Below, in pieces: positions 18,340-26,275 of a stretch of 64,000 nucleotides of DNA (position 1 is the stretch's first letter; every line of letters begins with the position of its first letter). Source of the stretch: VRUE01 sp963753585 (GTDB lineage Bacteria; Actinomycetota; Thermoleophilia; Solirubrobacterales; 70-9); contig CAVWCU010000001.1 of NCBI GenBank assembly GCA_963753585.1, forward strand, positions 1,364,001 to 1,428,000. The letters are read 5' to 3'. The position numbers and the translations under genes are program-made. Under the pieces are notes generated by a model. The model was not told the origin of the DNA. It saw only the letters and a program-made list of their open reading frames with translations, and ran no database searches.

Positions 18340-19465
18340 GGACGGCTTCGACATGGCCGCACAGCTGCACGCGCTCCGCCCCTCTCCACGGCCGGAGTTC
18401 GCCGCGGAGCTGGACGCACAGGCCGCCGCTGGCTTTCCGCGCCCCTCGGGGAGCTCGCGCGGCGCGCTTGCCCGAATTGCCGACTTCTTCCGGGACGCCC
18501 CTCCGCGCCGGATCGCGGCTCCCGCCGGGGCGCTGGCCCTGACCGCGATCGCGATCGCAACCGTGGTCATCGCGACCTCGAATGACGAGCACGTCACCCC
18601 ACTGGCACTGCGCGAGGACAACGAGCGAGCAGTCGCTCCGTCGGGCGGTGTCGCCGAAGCGCCCGCCCGTCTCGACGCGGAACGCGAGGCCGCCTCGGCA
18701 GGGTACGGTTCGAGCGGAGTGCAGTACTCGGATGTCGTTCCGCTTCGCGCTACTGCCCAGCCAAGCTCATCCGCTCTAACTCGTCCGCGCAACGTGGAGC
18801 GCGCAGCGCAGGTCGTCCTCCAATCCGATCCTGCCGACGTCCGCGGCGATGCCGCCGAGGTGTTCGATGCGGTCCACGATGCCAACGGAATCGTCCTTCG
18901 GTCCTCGATCCGAGGCGGGAGAGCGGGCCAGGGCGGCGCCAGCTTCACCCTCTCGATCCCAACCCGCAATCTCAGCGATGCGCTCGCCGCTATCTCGGAA
19001 ATCGCCGACGTCCGCTCGCGAGACGAGTCAACGCTGGACATCACCGCCCCCACGGTCAGGGCCGACCGGCGCTTCGAGGAATTGCAAACGCAGATCGACG
19101 GCCTCCTCGCCGACCTGGCCCAAGCCACGACCGAGGGGGAACGTGCCTCCCTCGAGGGAGAGCTGCGAACCGAGCGTCGCCGCGCGACTGCGCTGGACGC
19201 CCGCCTCGACCGCCTTCACCAGCGCGGAGACTTCTCGCGGGTCTCCGTCCGCATTGAGACGGGTGACCTTTCAACAAGCGCCGAGGGTGGCGCTTGGGGA
19301 ATAGGAGACGGGCTCACCAGCGCCGGTCGCGTGCTCACGGTAGCCGCGGGCGTCACCATCGTCGGCCTGGCGATTCTCACCCCGCTCGCCCTGATCGTTC
19401 TCGTCGCCTGGCTGGCCCACCGGACCTGGCTGCGAGCTGGCCGCGAGCGGGTTCTCGACGCGTAG
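18326..19465 (+). CDS. DUF4349 membrane protein, possible anti-sigma partner
   Basis: A 379-residue protein with a cytosolic N-terminus of about 70 residues, a helix near residues 72-90 (AGALALTAIAIATVVIA), an extracytoplasmic DUF4349-like domain with a coiled coil (about residues 250-300), and a C-terminal helix. The coupled sigma gene and the N-in topology suggest sigma-factor binding by the N-terminus. No zinc anti-sigma motif is present, so the role remains a hypothesis. Confidence 0.78.
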   Translation: MDSPRDGFDMAAQLHALRPSPRPEFAAELDAQAAAGFPRPSGSSRGALARIADFFRDAPPRRIAAPAGALALTAIAIATVVIATSNDEHVTPLALREDNERAVAPSGGVAEAPARLDAEREAASAGYGSSGVQYSDVVPLRATAQPSSSALTRPRNVERAAQVVLQSDPADVRGDAAEVFDAVHDANGIVLRSSIRGGRAGQGGASFTLSIPTRNLSDALAAISEIADVRSRDESTLDITAPTVRADRRFEELQTQIDGLLADLAQATTEGERASLEGELRTERRRATALDARLDRLHQRGDFSRVSVRIETGDLSTSAEGGAWGIGDGLTSAGRVLTVAAGVTIVGLAILTPLALIVLVAWLAHRTWLRAGRERVLDA

Positions 19466-19472
19466 CCGACAA

Positions 19473-19494
19473 TCACCACAACTGGGTGTGGTGA
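19473..19494. repeat. 8-bp inverted repeat between the DUF4349 and NUDIX genes
   Basis: TCACCACA and TGTGGTGA pair perfectly around a 6-nt loop, 8 nt after the DUF4349 stop. With no T-tract it is either a weak terminator or an operator just upstream of the NUDIX promoter. Confidence 0.5.
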
Positions 19495-19524
19495 ATGTCG
19501 GATGCGCCCCGATATGGTGGCTCG

Positions 19525-20121
19525 ATGGAGGAGAGGCTCCGCGGGCCCGCGGAGGCACCGAATCTCGGTGAGCCAGCCGTGCCGCGGCCGGCGGCTTCCG
19601 TGGTGCTTCTGAGGCGCGGGGGGAAGCATTCGCAGCGTGCACTGGAGGTTTTGCTGCTGAAGCGGACCGAAGAGGCGAGATTCATGCCGGGGGTATGGGT
19701 CTTTCCCGGCGGGTCAGTGGACGACGGGGATGGCCAGGACGAAGAGCGGTTCAAGGCCTGCGCTGTGCGTGAGCTGGAGGAGGAGGCCGGGATCACCCTG
19801 CCCGCCGAGGAGGAGCTGGTCCTCTTCTCGCGCTGGATCACCCCCGAGGTCGTCTCGCGCCGCTTCGACGCCTGGTTCTTCCTCGCCCTTGCCCCGGCCC
19901 ACACGCCCCCCAAGCCGGATGGCGTCGAGACCACCGACGCCGCCTGGTTCGAGCCCGCCCGCGCCATCGAGGCCCAAGCCGCCGGCGACCTGGCCCTGGC
20001 CTTCCCAACCCTGAAACAACTCGAGTCCCTACTCCCATTCACAAACATCAGACGAAGCGCTCACCGCGCATCGTGGCCGCACGATCGAGCCAATCCTGCC
20101 GAAGGTAATCGGAACACCTGA
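19525..20121 (+). CDS. NUDIX hydrolase
   Basis: Hydrolyses nucleoside-diphosphate-linked substrates. The NUDIX box is present as GGSVDDGDGQDEE... followed by RELEEEAGI, with VLLLKRTEEARFMPGVWVFPGG before it, as in CoA-pyrophosphatase-like members. ATG 19525 is preferred because TATGGT ends 6 nt before it. An in-frame ATG at 19495 would add ten weakly plausible residues. The last 25 residues look unlike the family and may be run-on coding. Confidence 0.82.
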   Translation: MEERLRGPAEAPNLGEPAVPRPAASVVLLRRGGKHSQRALEVLLLKRTEEARFMPGVWVFPGGSVDDGDGQDEERFKACAVRELEEEAGITLPAEEELVLFSRWITPEVVSRRFDAWFFLALAPAHTPPKPDGVETTDAAWFEPARAIEAQAAGDLALAFPTLKQLESLLPFTNIRRSAHRASWPHDRANPAEGNRNT

Positions 20122-20190
20122 AGAACACCGAGTAGTCCTCCCGGGCGACCCCGACTACCCGAGCTGACCCGTCCAACCTGAGCCGTTACT

Positions 20191-20282
20191 CGGGTGGGTG
20201 GCGTCGCAGGGGGGACCGCCCCCGAGGACGCTTTAGCGACCGCAGGGGGCGGTGGGTCCCCTGCGGCGACAGGACCCGCCCG
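20191..20282. repeat. Hairpin repeat family II, copy B (intergenic)
   Basis: A 92-bp element between two convergent genes. Outer arms CGGGTGGGT/ACCCGCCCG pair with one G.T. The inner stem holds GCAGGGG/CCCCTGC, GCCCCC/GGGGGC and a CGC-TTTA-GCG tip. It is about 90% identical to 49539-49628 inside rpsE, and three of the differences are compensatory base-pair swaps: C20205:G20265, C20221:G20247 and C20229:G20238. Confidence 0.85.
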
Positions 20283-20283
20283 C

Positions 20284-20958
20284 CTAACCCTCCGAGGGGA
20301 AGACCTCCAGCCCGGCATGCCAAGGCCCGGGTGGATACGTGTGGATGCCGCTCTCATCCATCTCACCCTGCAACCGCTTGAAGAGCTCCCCGGCGTTCTT
20401 CAGCGCTGCCCCCAGCTCCCCCTCGCTGCGCTCGCGCAAATGCCAGAGGAACCAGAGCTGGCGGTCGTTGATGCCGAAGTCGACCTCGCCGGTCATCGTC
20501 GTCGTCCACTCGAGGAAGCCGGGGCTGAAGAGCTCGCGCAGGGCAATCGGGTCGTACTCCCTCGGCACCGTGGCGAGAAATCGCCTGTTGAAGTCGATCG
20601 ACTCGAACTCGACCTTGCGGGCGAAGTGCTGGGTGACGTGCTCATGGCCCTCGACCGACTCGACGTTGAAGGCGGGGACGACCTGGGCGAGGTCGGGCAT
20701 GTGCGCCTTGCAGAGGAGCGCGGTCGGCAGGACCGCCTTGTTGAAGAGGCTGCCCGTCTCCCGCTCGTCGGCGTCGCAGCAGGAGCCCCAGAAACCCTCG
20801 GCGAGCTGTCCGGTGAGCCGGTTGGTTCCCCCCACGCAGAGCGCCACCGGCCCGTCTTTGGGGTTGATTCCCCCTACCGGTTCGTATCGCAGCTCGTGGC
20901 GCTCGCCGTACCTACGGACGACCTCGGCCCACTCCTGCGCTTCCTGCTTGGCCCTCAT
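20284..20958 (-). CDS. Conserved hypothetical protein
   Basis: A 224-residue soluble protein with no motif I recognise. It has three Cys in a central region (WGSCCDADERE and LLCKAHMP) and an aromatic-rich stretch (FLEWTTTMTGEVDFGINDRQLWFLW). It is divergent from lemA with only 49 nt between the starts, so the two may share control. Codon use is like its neighbours, and the protein is probably real. Confidence 0.7.
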   Translation of the reverse strand: MRAKQEAQEWAEVVRRYGERHELRYEPVGGINPKDGPVALCVGGTNRLTGQLAEGFWGSCCDADERETGSLFNKAVLPTALLCKAHMPDLAQVVPAFNVESVEGHEHVTQHFARKVEFESIDFNRRFLATVPREYDPIALRELFSPGFLEWTTTMTGEVDFGINDRQLWFLWHLRERSEGELGAALKNAGELFKRLQGEMDESGIHTYPPGPWHAGLEVFPSEG

Positions 20959-21007
20959 GTCGAGTCGATCCTAGGCAGTTGGCCGGGCGGCCAAGTAGGA
21001 TTCGCTC

Positions 21008-21574
21008 ATGACTTGGGTGCTCATAGCCGTGGTCGCGCTGATCGTGATCGCGGTCTTCTACTTCATCGCCAAGCGCAACTCGATCATCGCCTCGCGCAAC
21101 CGGGTCGACGAGTCCTGGAGCGGGATCGACGTGCAGCTGAAGCGCCGCCACGACCTCGTGCCCAACCTGGTCGAGACGGTCAAGGGCTACGCCGAGCACG
21201 AGAGCCAGACCTTCGAGAGGACGACCAAAGCACGTGCCGAGGCGATGGCCGCCGAAAGCGTCGCGGACACCGCCAAGGCCGAGCAGAAACTGACCCAGGC
21301 GCTGGCCGACGTACGCGCCGTCGCCGAGAACTACCCGACCCTGCGCGCAACCGAGAACTTCCAGCAGCTGAGCCGCAACCTCTCCGAGCTGGAGGACGAG
21401 ATCCAGGCCTCGCGGCGGATCTACAACTCCAACGTCCAGTCCTACAACACAGACATCGAACAGTTCCCCGGCTCGATCATCGCCAACCAGGGCAACTTCA
21501 CCGCCCGCGAGTTCTTCGAGATCGAGGATCCGGCCGAGCGCGAGCCCGTCTCGGTCAGCTTCAGCAAAGACTGA
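21008..21574 (+). CDS. LemA family protein
   Basis: A 188-residue protein with one N-terminal membrane helix (residues 3-22) and a long helical cytosolic domain. The conserved NRVDESWSGIDVQLKRRHDLVPNLVETVKGYAEHE block identifies LemA. The molecular function of the family is not established. TAGGAT ends 6 nt before the ATG, predicting a leaderless mRNA; the rubredoxin gene follows after 19 nt. Confidence 0.9.
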   Translation: MTWVLIAVVALIVIAVFYFIAKRNSIIASRNRVDESWSGIDVQLKRRHDLVPNLVETVKGYAEHESQTFERTTKARAEAMAAESVADTAKAEQKLTQALADVRAVAENYPTLRATENFQQLSRNLSELEDEIQASRRIYNSNVQSYNTDIEQFPGSIIANQGNFTAREFFEIEDPAEREPVSVSFSKD

Positions 21575-21593
21575 GCCCGACTAAGATTTCAGC

Positions 21594-21785
21594 ATGACCA
21601 CGGCGACCGAAGCAAAGCTCTGGATCTGCGAGAGCTGCGGCTTCATCTACGACCCCGCGATCGGCGACCCCGACGGCGGCATCCCACCCGGCACGGCGTT
21701 CGAGGATATTCCCAAAGACTGGTTCTGCCCCGTCTGCGGTGCCAGGACCTCTGACTTCAGACGCCTGGAGCCCGGCGAGGCCTGA
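21594..21785 (+). CDS. Rubredoxin
   Basis: A 63-residue one-iron electron carrier. The two Cys pairs are C12-x2-C15 and C45-x2-C48 (FCPVCGA), with the usual IYDPAIGDPDGGI and aromatic residues around the site. TAAGAT ends 6 nt before the ATG. It precedes a broken GMC oxidoreductase gene and may supply electrons to an oxygenase or to oxidative-stress enzymes. Confidence 0.93.
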   Translation: MTTATEAKLWICESCGFIYDPAIGDPDGGIPPGTAFEDIPKDWFCPVCGARTSDFRRLEPGEA

Positions 21786-21802
21786 GGGCCCGCGGGGGCG
21801 CC

Positions 21803-23456
21803 ATGAAGTACGACTACGACTGGCTGGTCGTCGGTTCCGGCTTCGGAGGCTCTGTTTCAGCCCTCCGGTTGGCTGAAAAAGGCTACGACGTCGCCGTGCT
21901 GGAGTGCGGCAGCCGCTTCCGCGACGAGGACTTCGCCGAGTCGAACGTGCGCCATCCGCGGCGCTACTTCTGGCTGCCGCGCTTCGGAATGCGCGGAGTG
22001 CTGCGTATGACCTTCTTCAAGGACGTCTTCATCGTCTCCGGCAGCGGCGTCGGCGGCGGCAGCCTCGGCTACGCGAACACCCTCTACCGGGCGCGGCCCG
22101 CCTTCTTCGACGACCCGCAGTGGAGCGAGCTGGGCAACTGGGAGCGCGAGCTTGCCCCCCATTACGACACGGCAGAGCGCATGCTCGGCGTGGTCGAGTA
22201 CGAAGGGATCGGGCCCGCTGACAAGCTGCTGCAGGAATACGGCGAGGAGATCGGCGTCGGCGAGACCTTCACCAACACCCGCGTCGGCGTCTTCTTCGAC
22301 AAGCCCGGCGTGGAGGTCCCCGACCCGTTCTTCGAAGGCGAGGGCCCGAGCCGCACCGGCTGCATGCGCTGCGGCAACTGCATGGTCGGCTGCCGCCACG
22401 GCGCCAAGAACACGCTGATGAAGAACTACCTCTGGTTCGCCGAGAAGCTCGGCGTCCGGATCGAGCCCGAACGCCAGGTGACCGAGATCCGCCCACTCGG
22501 CGCCGCCGACGGCTCCGATGGCTACGCCGTGACCAGCGAGCGCTCCGGCTCCTGGCTGCGCAAGAAGCGCCGCACCCAGACCGCCCGCGGCGTGATCGTC
22601 GCCGCCGGCGCCCTCGGCACCAACAACCTGCTCGCCAACTGCCGCCACAGCGGCGCCCTGCCGAAGATCTCCGACCGCCTCGGCGACCTCGTCCGCACCA
22701 ACTCGGAGTCGATCCAGTCGGTCACCGCCCCCGACGACGAGCGCGACTTCAGCCGCTCGGTGGCGATCACCTCGAGCATCTACCCCGACCCCGACACCCA
22801 CATCGAGGTCGTCACCTACGGCGACGGCGGCGACGCGATGTCACGCTCACCTTCACGGCGATGACCGGGGAGGGCACGAAACTGACCCGGCCGCTGAAGT
22901 GGGCGGCGGCGATCGTTCGCCACCCACTGCGCGCGATGCGGATGCTGATCCCCTACCGCTGGTCGCGGCGGACCGTGATCCTGCTGGTGATGCAGACGGT
23001 CGACGCGGCGATGCACTTCCGGCCCAAGCGCAGGCTCTTCGGCGGCGGCGTGCGCCTGACAGACCGAACAGGACCCGGGCCGCCCGAACCCGACCTACAT
23101 CCCGGCCGCCGAGCAGGTCGCCCGCTGGTTCGCGAAGCGCACCGGCGGCGTCGCCCAGAGCGCGCTCACCGAGTCGATCCGCAACATCCCCTCAACCGCC
23201 CACATCCTCGGCGGCGCCGCCGGTCGGCGCCGATGCCCAGAGCGGTGTCGTCGACGCCGGCAACCGCGTCTTCGGCTACGAGAACCTGATGGTCTGCGAC
23301 GGAGCGGCGATCCCCGCCAACCCCGGCGTCAACCCGAGCCTGACGATCACCGCCAAGGCCGAGCACGCGATGAGCCTGATCCCGCCCAAGGCGGGAGCCG
23401 AGCCGCGCCACCTCCCCGAGGCGGCCCGGCCCGCAAAAGCGCCAGTCGCCTCCTAG
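21803..23456 (+). pseudogene. GMC oxidoreductase (cholesterol-oxidase-like), frameshifted three times
   Basis: The FAD motif VVGSGFGGSVSALRLAEKG and a Cys-rich TGCMRCGNCMVGCRHGAKNT segment, as in ChoD-type enzymes, are in the first frame (21803 to about 22845). Family sequence then continues in frame 1 (to about 23060), frame 2 (ending near GGAA at about 23220) and frame 3 (VDAGNRVFGYENLMVCDG...PGVNPSLTI, stop 23454-23456). All conserved parts survive, so this is either a recent pseudogene or sequencing error. Three separate indels in 400 nt favour low local read quality or real decay over programmed shifting. Confidence 0.8.
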
Positions 23457-23457
23457 C

Positions 23458-24063
23458 TCAGCCGGCCTCGGCCAGGCGCTGGGCGACGTAGTCCCAGTTG
23501 ACGACGTTCCAGAAGGCGTCGATGTAGTCGGGGCGCTTGTTCTGGTACTTGAGGTAGTAGGCGTGCTCCCAGACGTCGCAGCCCAGCAGCGGCACGCTGC
23601 CGTCGGAGATCGGCGAGTCCTGGTTGGGGGTGGAGACGACGGCGAGGCCGGAGTTGTCCTTGACCAGCCAGGCCCAGCCGGAGCCGAAGCGGGCGATGCC
23701 GGCGTTCTTGAACTCATCCTTGAAGGCGTCGAAGGAGCCGAAGGTCTCGTCGATGCCCGCGGCCAGGTCGCCGCTGGGGGCGCCGCCGCCCTCGGGGCTC
23801 AGCATCTCCCAGAAGAGGGTGTGGTTGTAGTGGCCGCCGGCGTTGTTGCGGACCGGGCCCTGCTTGTCACCGGGCAGGCTGGAGAGGTTGCGCAGCACGT
23901 CCTCGACCTCGCGGTCGGCCCACTCGGTCCCCTCCAGGGCCGCGTTCGCTTTGTCGACGTAGGCCTGGTGGTGCTTGTCGTGGTGCACGCGCATCGTCGC
24001 CTCGTCGATGTGGGGCTCGAGCGCGTCGTAGGCGTAGGGAAGGTCGGGAACCGAAAATGCCAT
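23458..24063 (-). CDS. sodA: Superoxide dismutase (Mn/Fe type)
   Basis: A 201-residue cytosolic enzyme. Metal ligands appear in MRVHHDKHHQAYVDKAN (H27), NHTLFW, and the C-terminal DVWEHAYYLKYQNKR (Asp and His). GGHYNHTLFWEMLSPEGGG is typical for the family; Mn versus Fe cannot be settled by eye. GAGGAG lies upstream of the ATG. It is divergent from the SigF-type sigma gene. Confidence 0.95.
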   Translation of the reverse strand: MAFSVPDLPYAYDALEPHIDEATMRVHHDKHHQAYVDKANAALEGTEWADREVEDVLRNLSSLPGDKQGPVRNNAGGHYNHTLFWEMLSPEGGGAPSGDLAAGIDETFGSFDAFKDEFKNAGIARFGSGWAWLVKDNSGLAVVSTPNQDSPISDGSVPLLGCDVWEHAYYLKYQNKRPDYIDAFWNVVNWDYVAQRLAEAG

Positions 24064-24146
24064 CTGGGCGTCTCCTCGTTTGGTCGGGACTGGACGGTTG
24101 CTAAGCCTGGCCGGAGCCTAGCGCGACGGGCGCCTAAGCTGGCTCC

Positions 24147-24917
24147 GTGGAGATCGACGAAGCAAAGCTCTGGCGAGAGTTCGCAGCCTCCCGCGACCCC
24201 GCGATTCGCGAGGAGCTGGTCAAGCGGAACATGGACTTCGCGAGGCGGCTGGCCCTGCGCTACCGCGGAGCCAGCGAGTCCTTCGACGACCTGCTCCAAG
24301 TCGCCAACCTCGGCCTGCTGGGCGCCGTCGACCGCTTCGACCCCGAGCGCGGCATCCCCTTCACCGCCTTCGCCTCGCCGACGATCCTCGGCGAGCTGAA
24401 GCGCCACTTCCGCGATCGCGTCTGGACCGTACGGGTGCCCCGCGGCCTGCACGACCGCATGGCCGAAGTCGACAAGGCGATCACCGAGCTGACCAAACAG
24501 CTCCAGCGCTCGCCCTCGGTGGGCGAGATCGCCGAGCGCCTGGGGCTGGAGCAGACCGACGTGCTGGAGGTCCTGGAGGCAAACCACAATCGCCGCATAC
24601 TTTCGCTGGACCGCCCGGCCGGCGGCGATGAATCCGAAGAAGCGCCCCCGTCGGACTGGATCGGCGCCGAGGACGAGCGCTTCGAGCTGGTTGAGGGCAG
24701 GGTCGCCCTCGACTCCGCCTTGCCCTACCTCGAAGAGCGCGAGCGCGTCGTCCTGCGGCTGCGCTTCGTCGAGGACATGACCCAATCGCAGATCGCAGAG
24801 CAGATCGGCCACTCCCAGATGCACGTCTCGCGCATCCTGCGCCGCGCGCTGACCCACATCCGCGAGAGGATCGAGGAGGAACGAGGGCTCGGCGGAGAGG
24901 GCGAGAGGGGGACTTAG
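24147..24917 (+). CDS. SigB/SigF-type stress sigma factor
   Basis: A 256-residue sigma factor with regions 2, 3 and 4. Region 2 holds YRGASESFDDLLQVANLGLLGAVDRFDPERGIPFTAFASPTILGELKRHFRD, typical of SigB/SigF/SigG. Region 4 is LPYLEERERVVLRLRFVEDMTQSQIAEQIGHSQMHVSRILRRAL. The GTG start has TAAGCT 6 nt upstream. It converges with an RsbW-like ATPase gene (4-nt overlap) that has a SigF-type promoter, implying feedback. Confidence 0.93.
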   Translation: MEIDEAKLWREFAASRDPAIREELVKRNMDFARRLALRYRGASESFDDLLQVANLGLLGAVDRFDPERGIPFTAFASPTILGELKRHFRDRVWTVRVPRGLHDRMAEVDKAITELTKQLQRSPSVGEIAERLGLEQTDVLEVLEANHNRRILSLDRPAGGDESEEAPPSDWIGAEDERFELVEGRVALDSALPYLEERERVVLRLRFVEDMTQSQIAEQIGHSQMHVSRILRRALTHIRERIEEERGLGGEGERGT

Positions 24918-25756
24918 GCGCCCGGGATGCCCGCGAAGCGGACGACCAGATAGTCGCCGTCCTCGGACTCGTCAACAGCGAGCTCGTCGGCGAGCGCCTC
25001 CAGCGAGCCGCCGACTCCCGGGACCTCGAGCTCGCGGCGGATCTTCCCGGCGGCGCCCTTCTCCATCGGGCCCAGGCGGAGCTCGAGTCCAGCCTCGCTC
25101 TCGCCCAACCCGACGCGGACGCAGCCGTCGGCGAAGCGGCCCGGCGCTGCCACCGAGATCGCGTCGGTCACCAGGATCGCGTCGGCCAGGCGCTCCACCG
25201 AGATCTGCTGGCGCGCGGCAAGGGAGCCGACCAGCTTGGCGAGCACCGGTTCGAGCAACTCCGCCCGACCGACCGCGACCTCGGTCCCGGTCACCTCGGG
25301 TACCAACTTCTGTCCGGCGGGCCCGCCATTGGTCCCACCGCCTCTCAGCGGCACGCGCATCATCACCTCCGTGCCGCGATCGAGACCGCCGGAGATGCTG
25401 AAGCTGCTGGAGAGGGCAGCGATCAGCGAGAGGCCGAGTTTGAGGCTGGCCCGGTCGGAGTCGGCCTCCGGGCTGATGCCCGAGCCGCTGTCGCGGACGG
25501 TCACGGTGAGGCCCTCCTCGTCTGGGTCGGCCTCGACCAGGAGCGGGCCGTCGCCGTTCGGGTAGGCGTGGACGACGACGTTCGTGCAGGCCTCGGTGAC
25601 CACGGTCTTCAGGTCGGCCAGCCCGGCCTCGTCCATGCCGATCTGCTCCGCCATGCCGGACAGCGCGTGGCGGATGACCGCCACGTTCTCCGCCTTGGCG
25701 GGAAGCTTCATCTGAAGCCCTTTGGGACTCTCGTTGGTGGTCGCGCCGTTTGCCAT
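24914..25756 (-). CDS. RsbW-like anti-sigma factor / GHKL ATPase
   Basis: A 280-residue protein. The N-terminal half is an HATPase_c_2 domain with the N-box EACTNVVVHAY, the G1 box RDSGSG and a GGLDRGTEVMM G2-like region. The C-terminal half is an unrecognised alpha/beta domain of about 130 residues, longer than classical RsbW. It converges with the sigma gene and is downstream of a PP2C gene, completing a partner-switching set. Its own promoter resembles a SigF site. Confidence 0.85.
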   Translation of the reverse strand: MANGATTNESPKGLQMKLPAKAENVAVIRHALSGMAEQIGMDEAGLADLKTVVTEACTNVVVHAYPNGDGPLLVEADPDEEGLTVTVRDSGSGISPEADSDRASLKLGLSLIAALSSSFSISGGLDRGTEVMMRVPLRGGGTNGGPAGQKLVPEVTGTEVAVGRAELLEPVLAKLVGSLAARQQISVERLADAILVTDAISVAAPGRFADGCVRVGLGESEAGLELRLGPMEKGAAGKIRRELEVPGVGGSLEALADELAVDESEDGDYLVVRFAGIPGA

Positions 25757-25826
25757 TTACTGCTTCCCGCCAAGAGCTCGCCGTCTCCGCGGCTCCGAGC
25801 ATAGCCGCCCGCCGTTGGCAGTTTCG

Positions 25827-25853
25827 GTACCCGAGGCTGGTGGGGACAAAACC
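25827..25853 (-). promoter_or_regulatory. SigF/SigB-type promoter upstream of the anti-sigma gene
   Basis: On the minus strand, GGTTT at 25853 is followed by 16 nt and GGGTAC (25832-25827). This matches the actinobacterial SigF/SigB pattern GGTTT-N15-17-GGGTA. The start codon is 70 nt downstream with a GGGAAG site. It implies the stress sigma factor drives its own antagonist. Confidence 0.7.
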
Positions 25854-25864
25854 ACGGACCCCCC

Positions 25865-26275
25865 TCAGACGGCGCCGCGAGCGAAGCGAGCAAGCGCCTG
25901 CGCGGGGTCGACGAACACCTCGCCGCGTACGAAACTGCCGTCCCGCAGCTCCCAGATCCAGGCCGCCGGCATGTCCCGGATGCCCAGCTCACGACTGCGC
26001 AGGTAGACGCGGCCGACGACCAGCAGGCGATCGCCCTGGCGCTCCACGCGACCGGGCGTGATCAACAGCTCTTCCCACACCTTTTCGACGTCCGCGAGGT
26101 AATCGCGCAGCCCCTGGCGGCCCCCGTAGGGGCTCTCGCGTCCCGCCTCCCCACCGGTGACCGAGACGAACTCCATCTGCTCGGAGCAGAGCTCGACTAT
26201 GGCCTCCGCGTCGCGCTGGTTGAAGGCTTCGAAGAGGCGCCTGACCAGCGTCTCGCGAGAGTCAGTCATCGCCAT
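25865..26275 (-). CDS. SnoaL-like / NTF2-fold protein
   Basis: A 136-residue single-domain protein. The RETLVRRLFEAFNQRDAEAIVELCSEQMEFV start and the RQGLRDYLADVEKVWEEL segment are typical of SnoaL_2 proteins. Members are small isomerases, hydrolases or ligand-binding proteins. The start at 26275 overlaps the PP2C gene by 14 nt, so they are co-translated. Confidence 0.8.
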   Translation of the reverse strand: MAMTDSRETLVRRLFEAFNQRDAEAIVELCSEQMEFVSVTGGEAGRESPYGGRQGLRDYLADVEKVWEELLITPGRVERQGDRLLVVGRVYLRSRELGIRDMPAAWIWELRDGSFVRGEVFVDPAQALARFARGAV

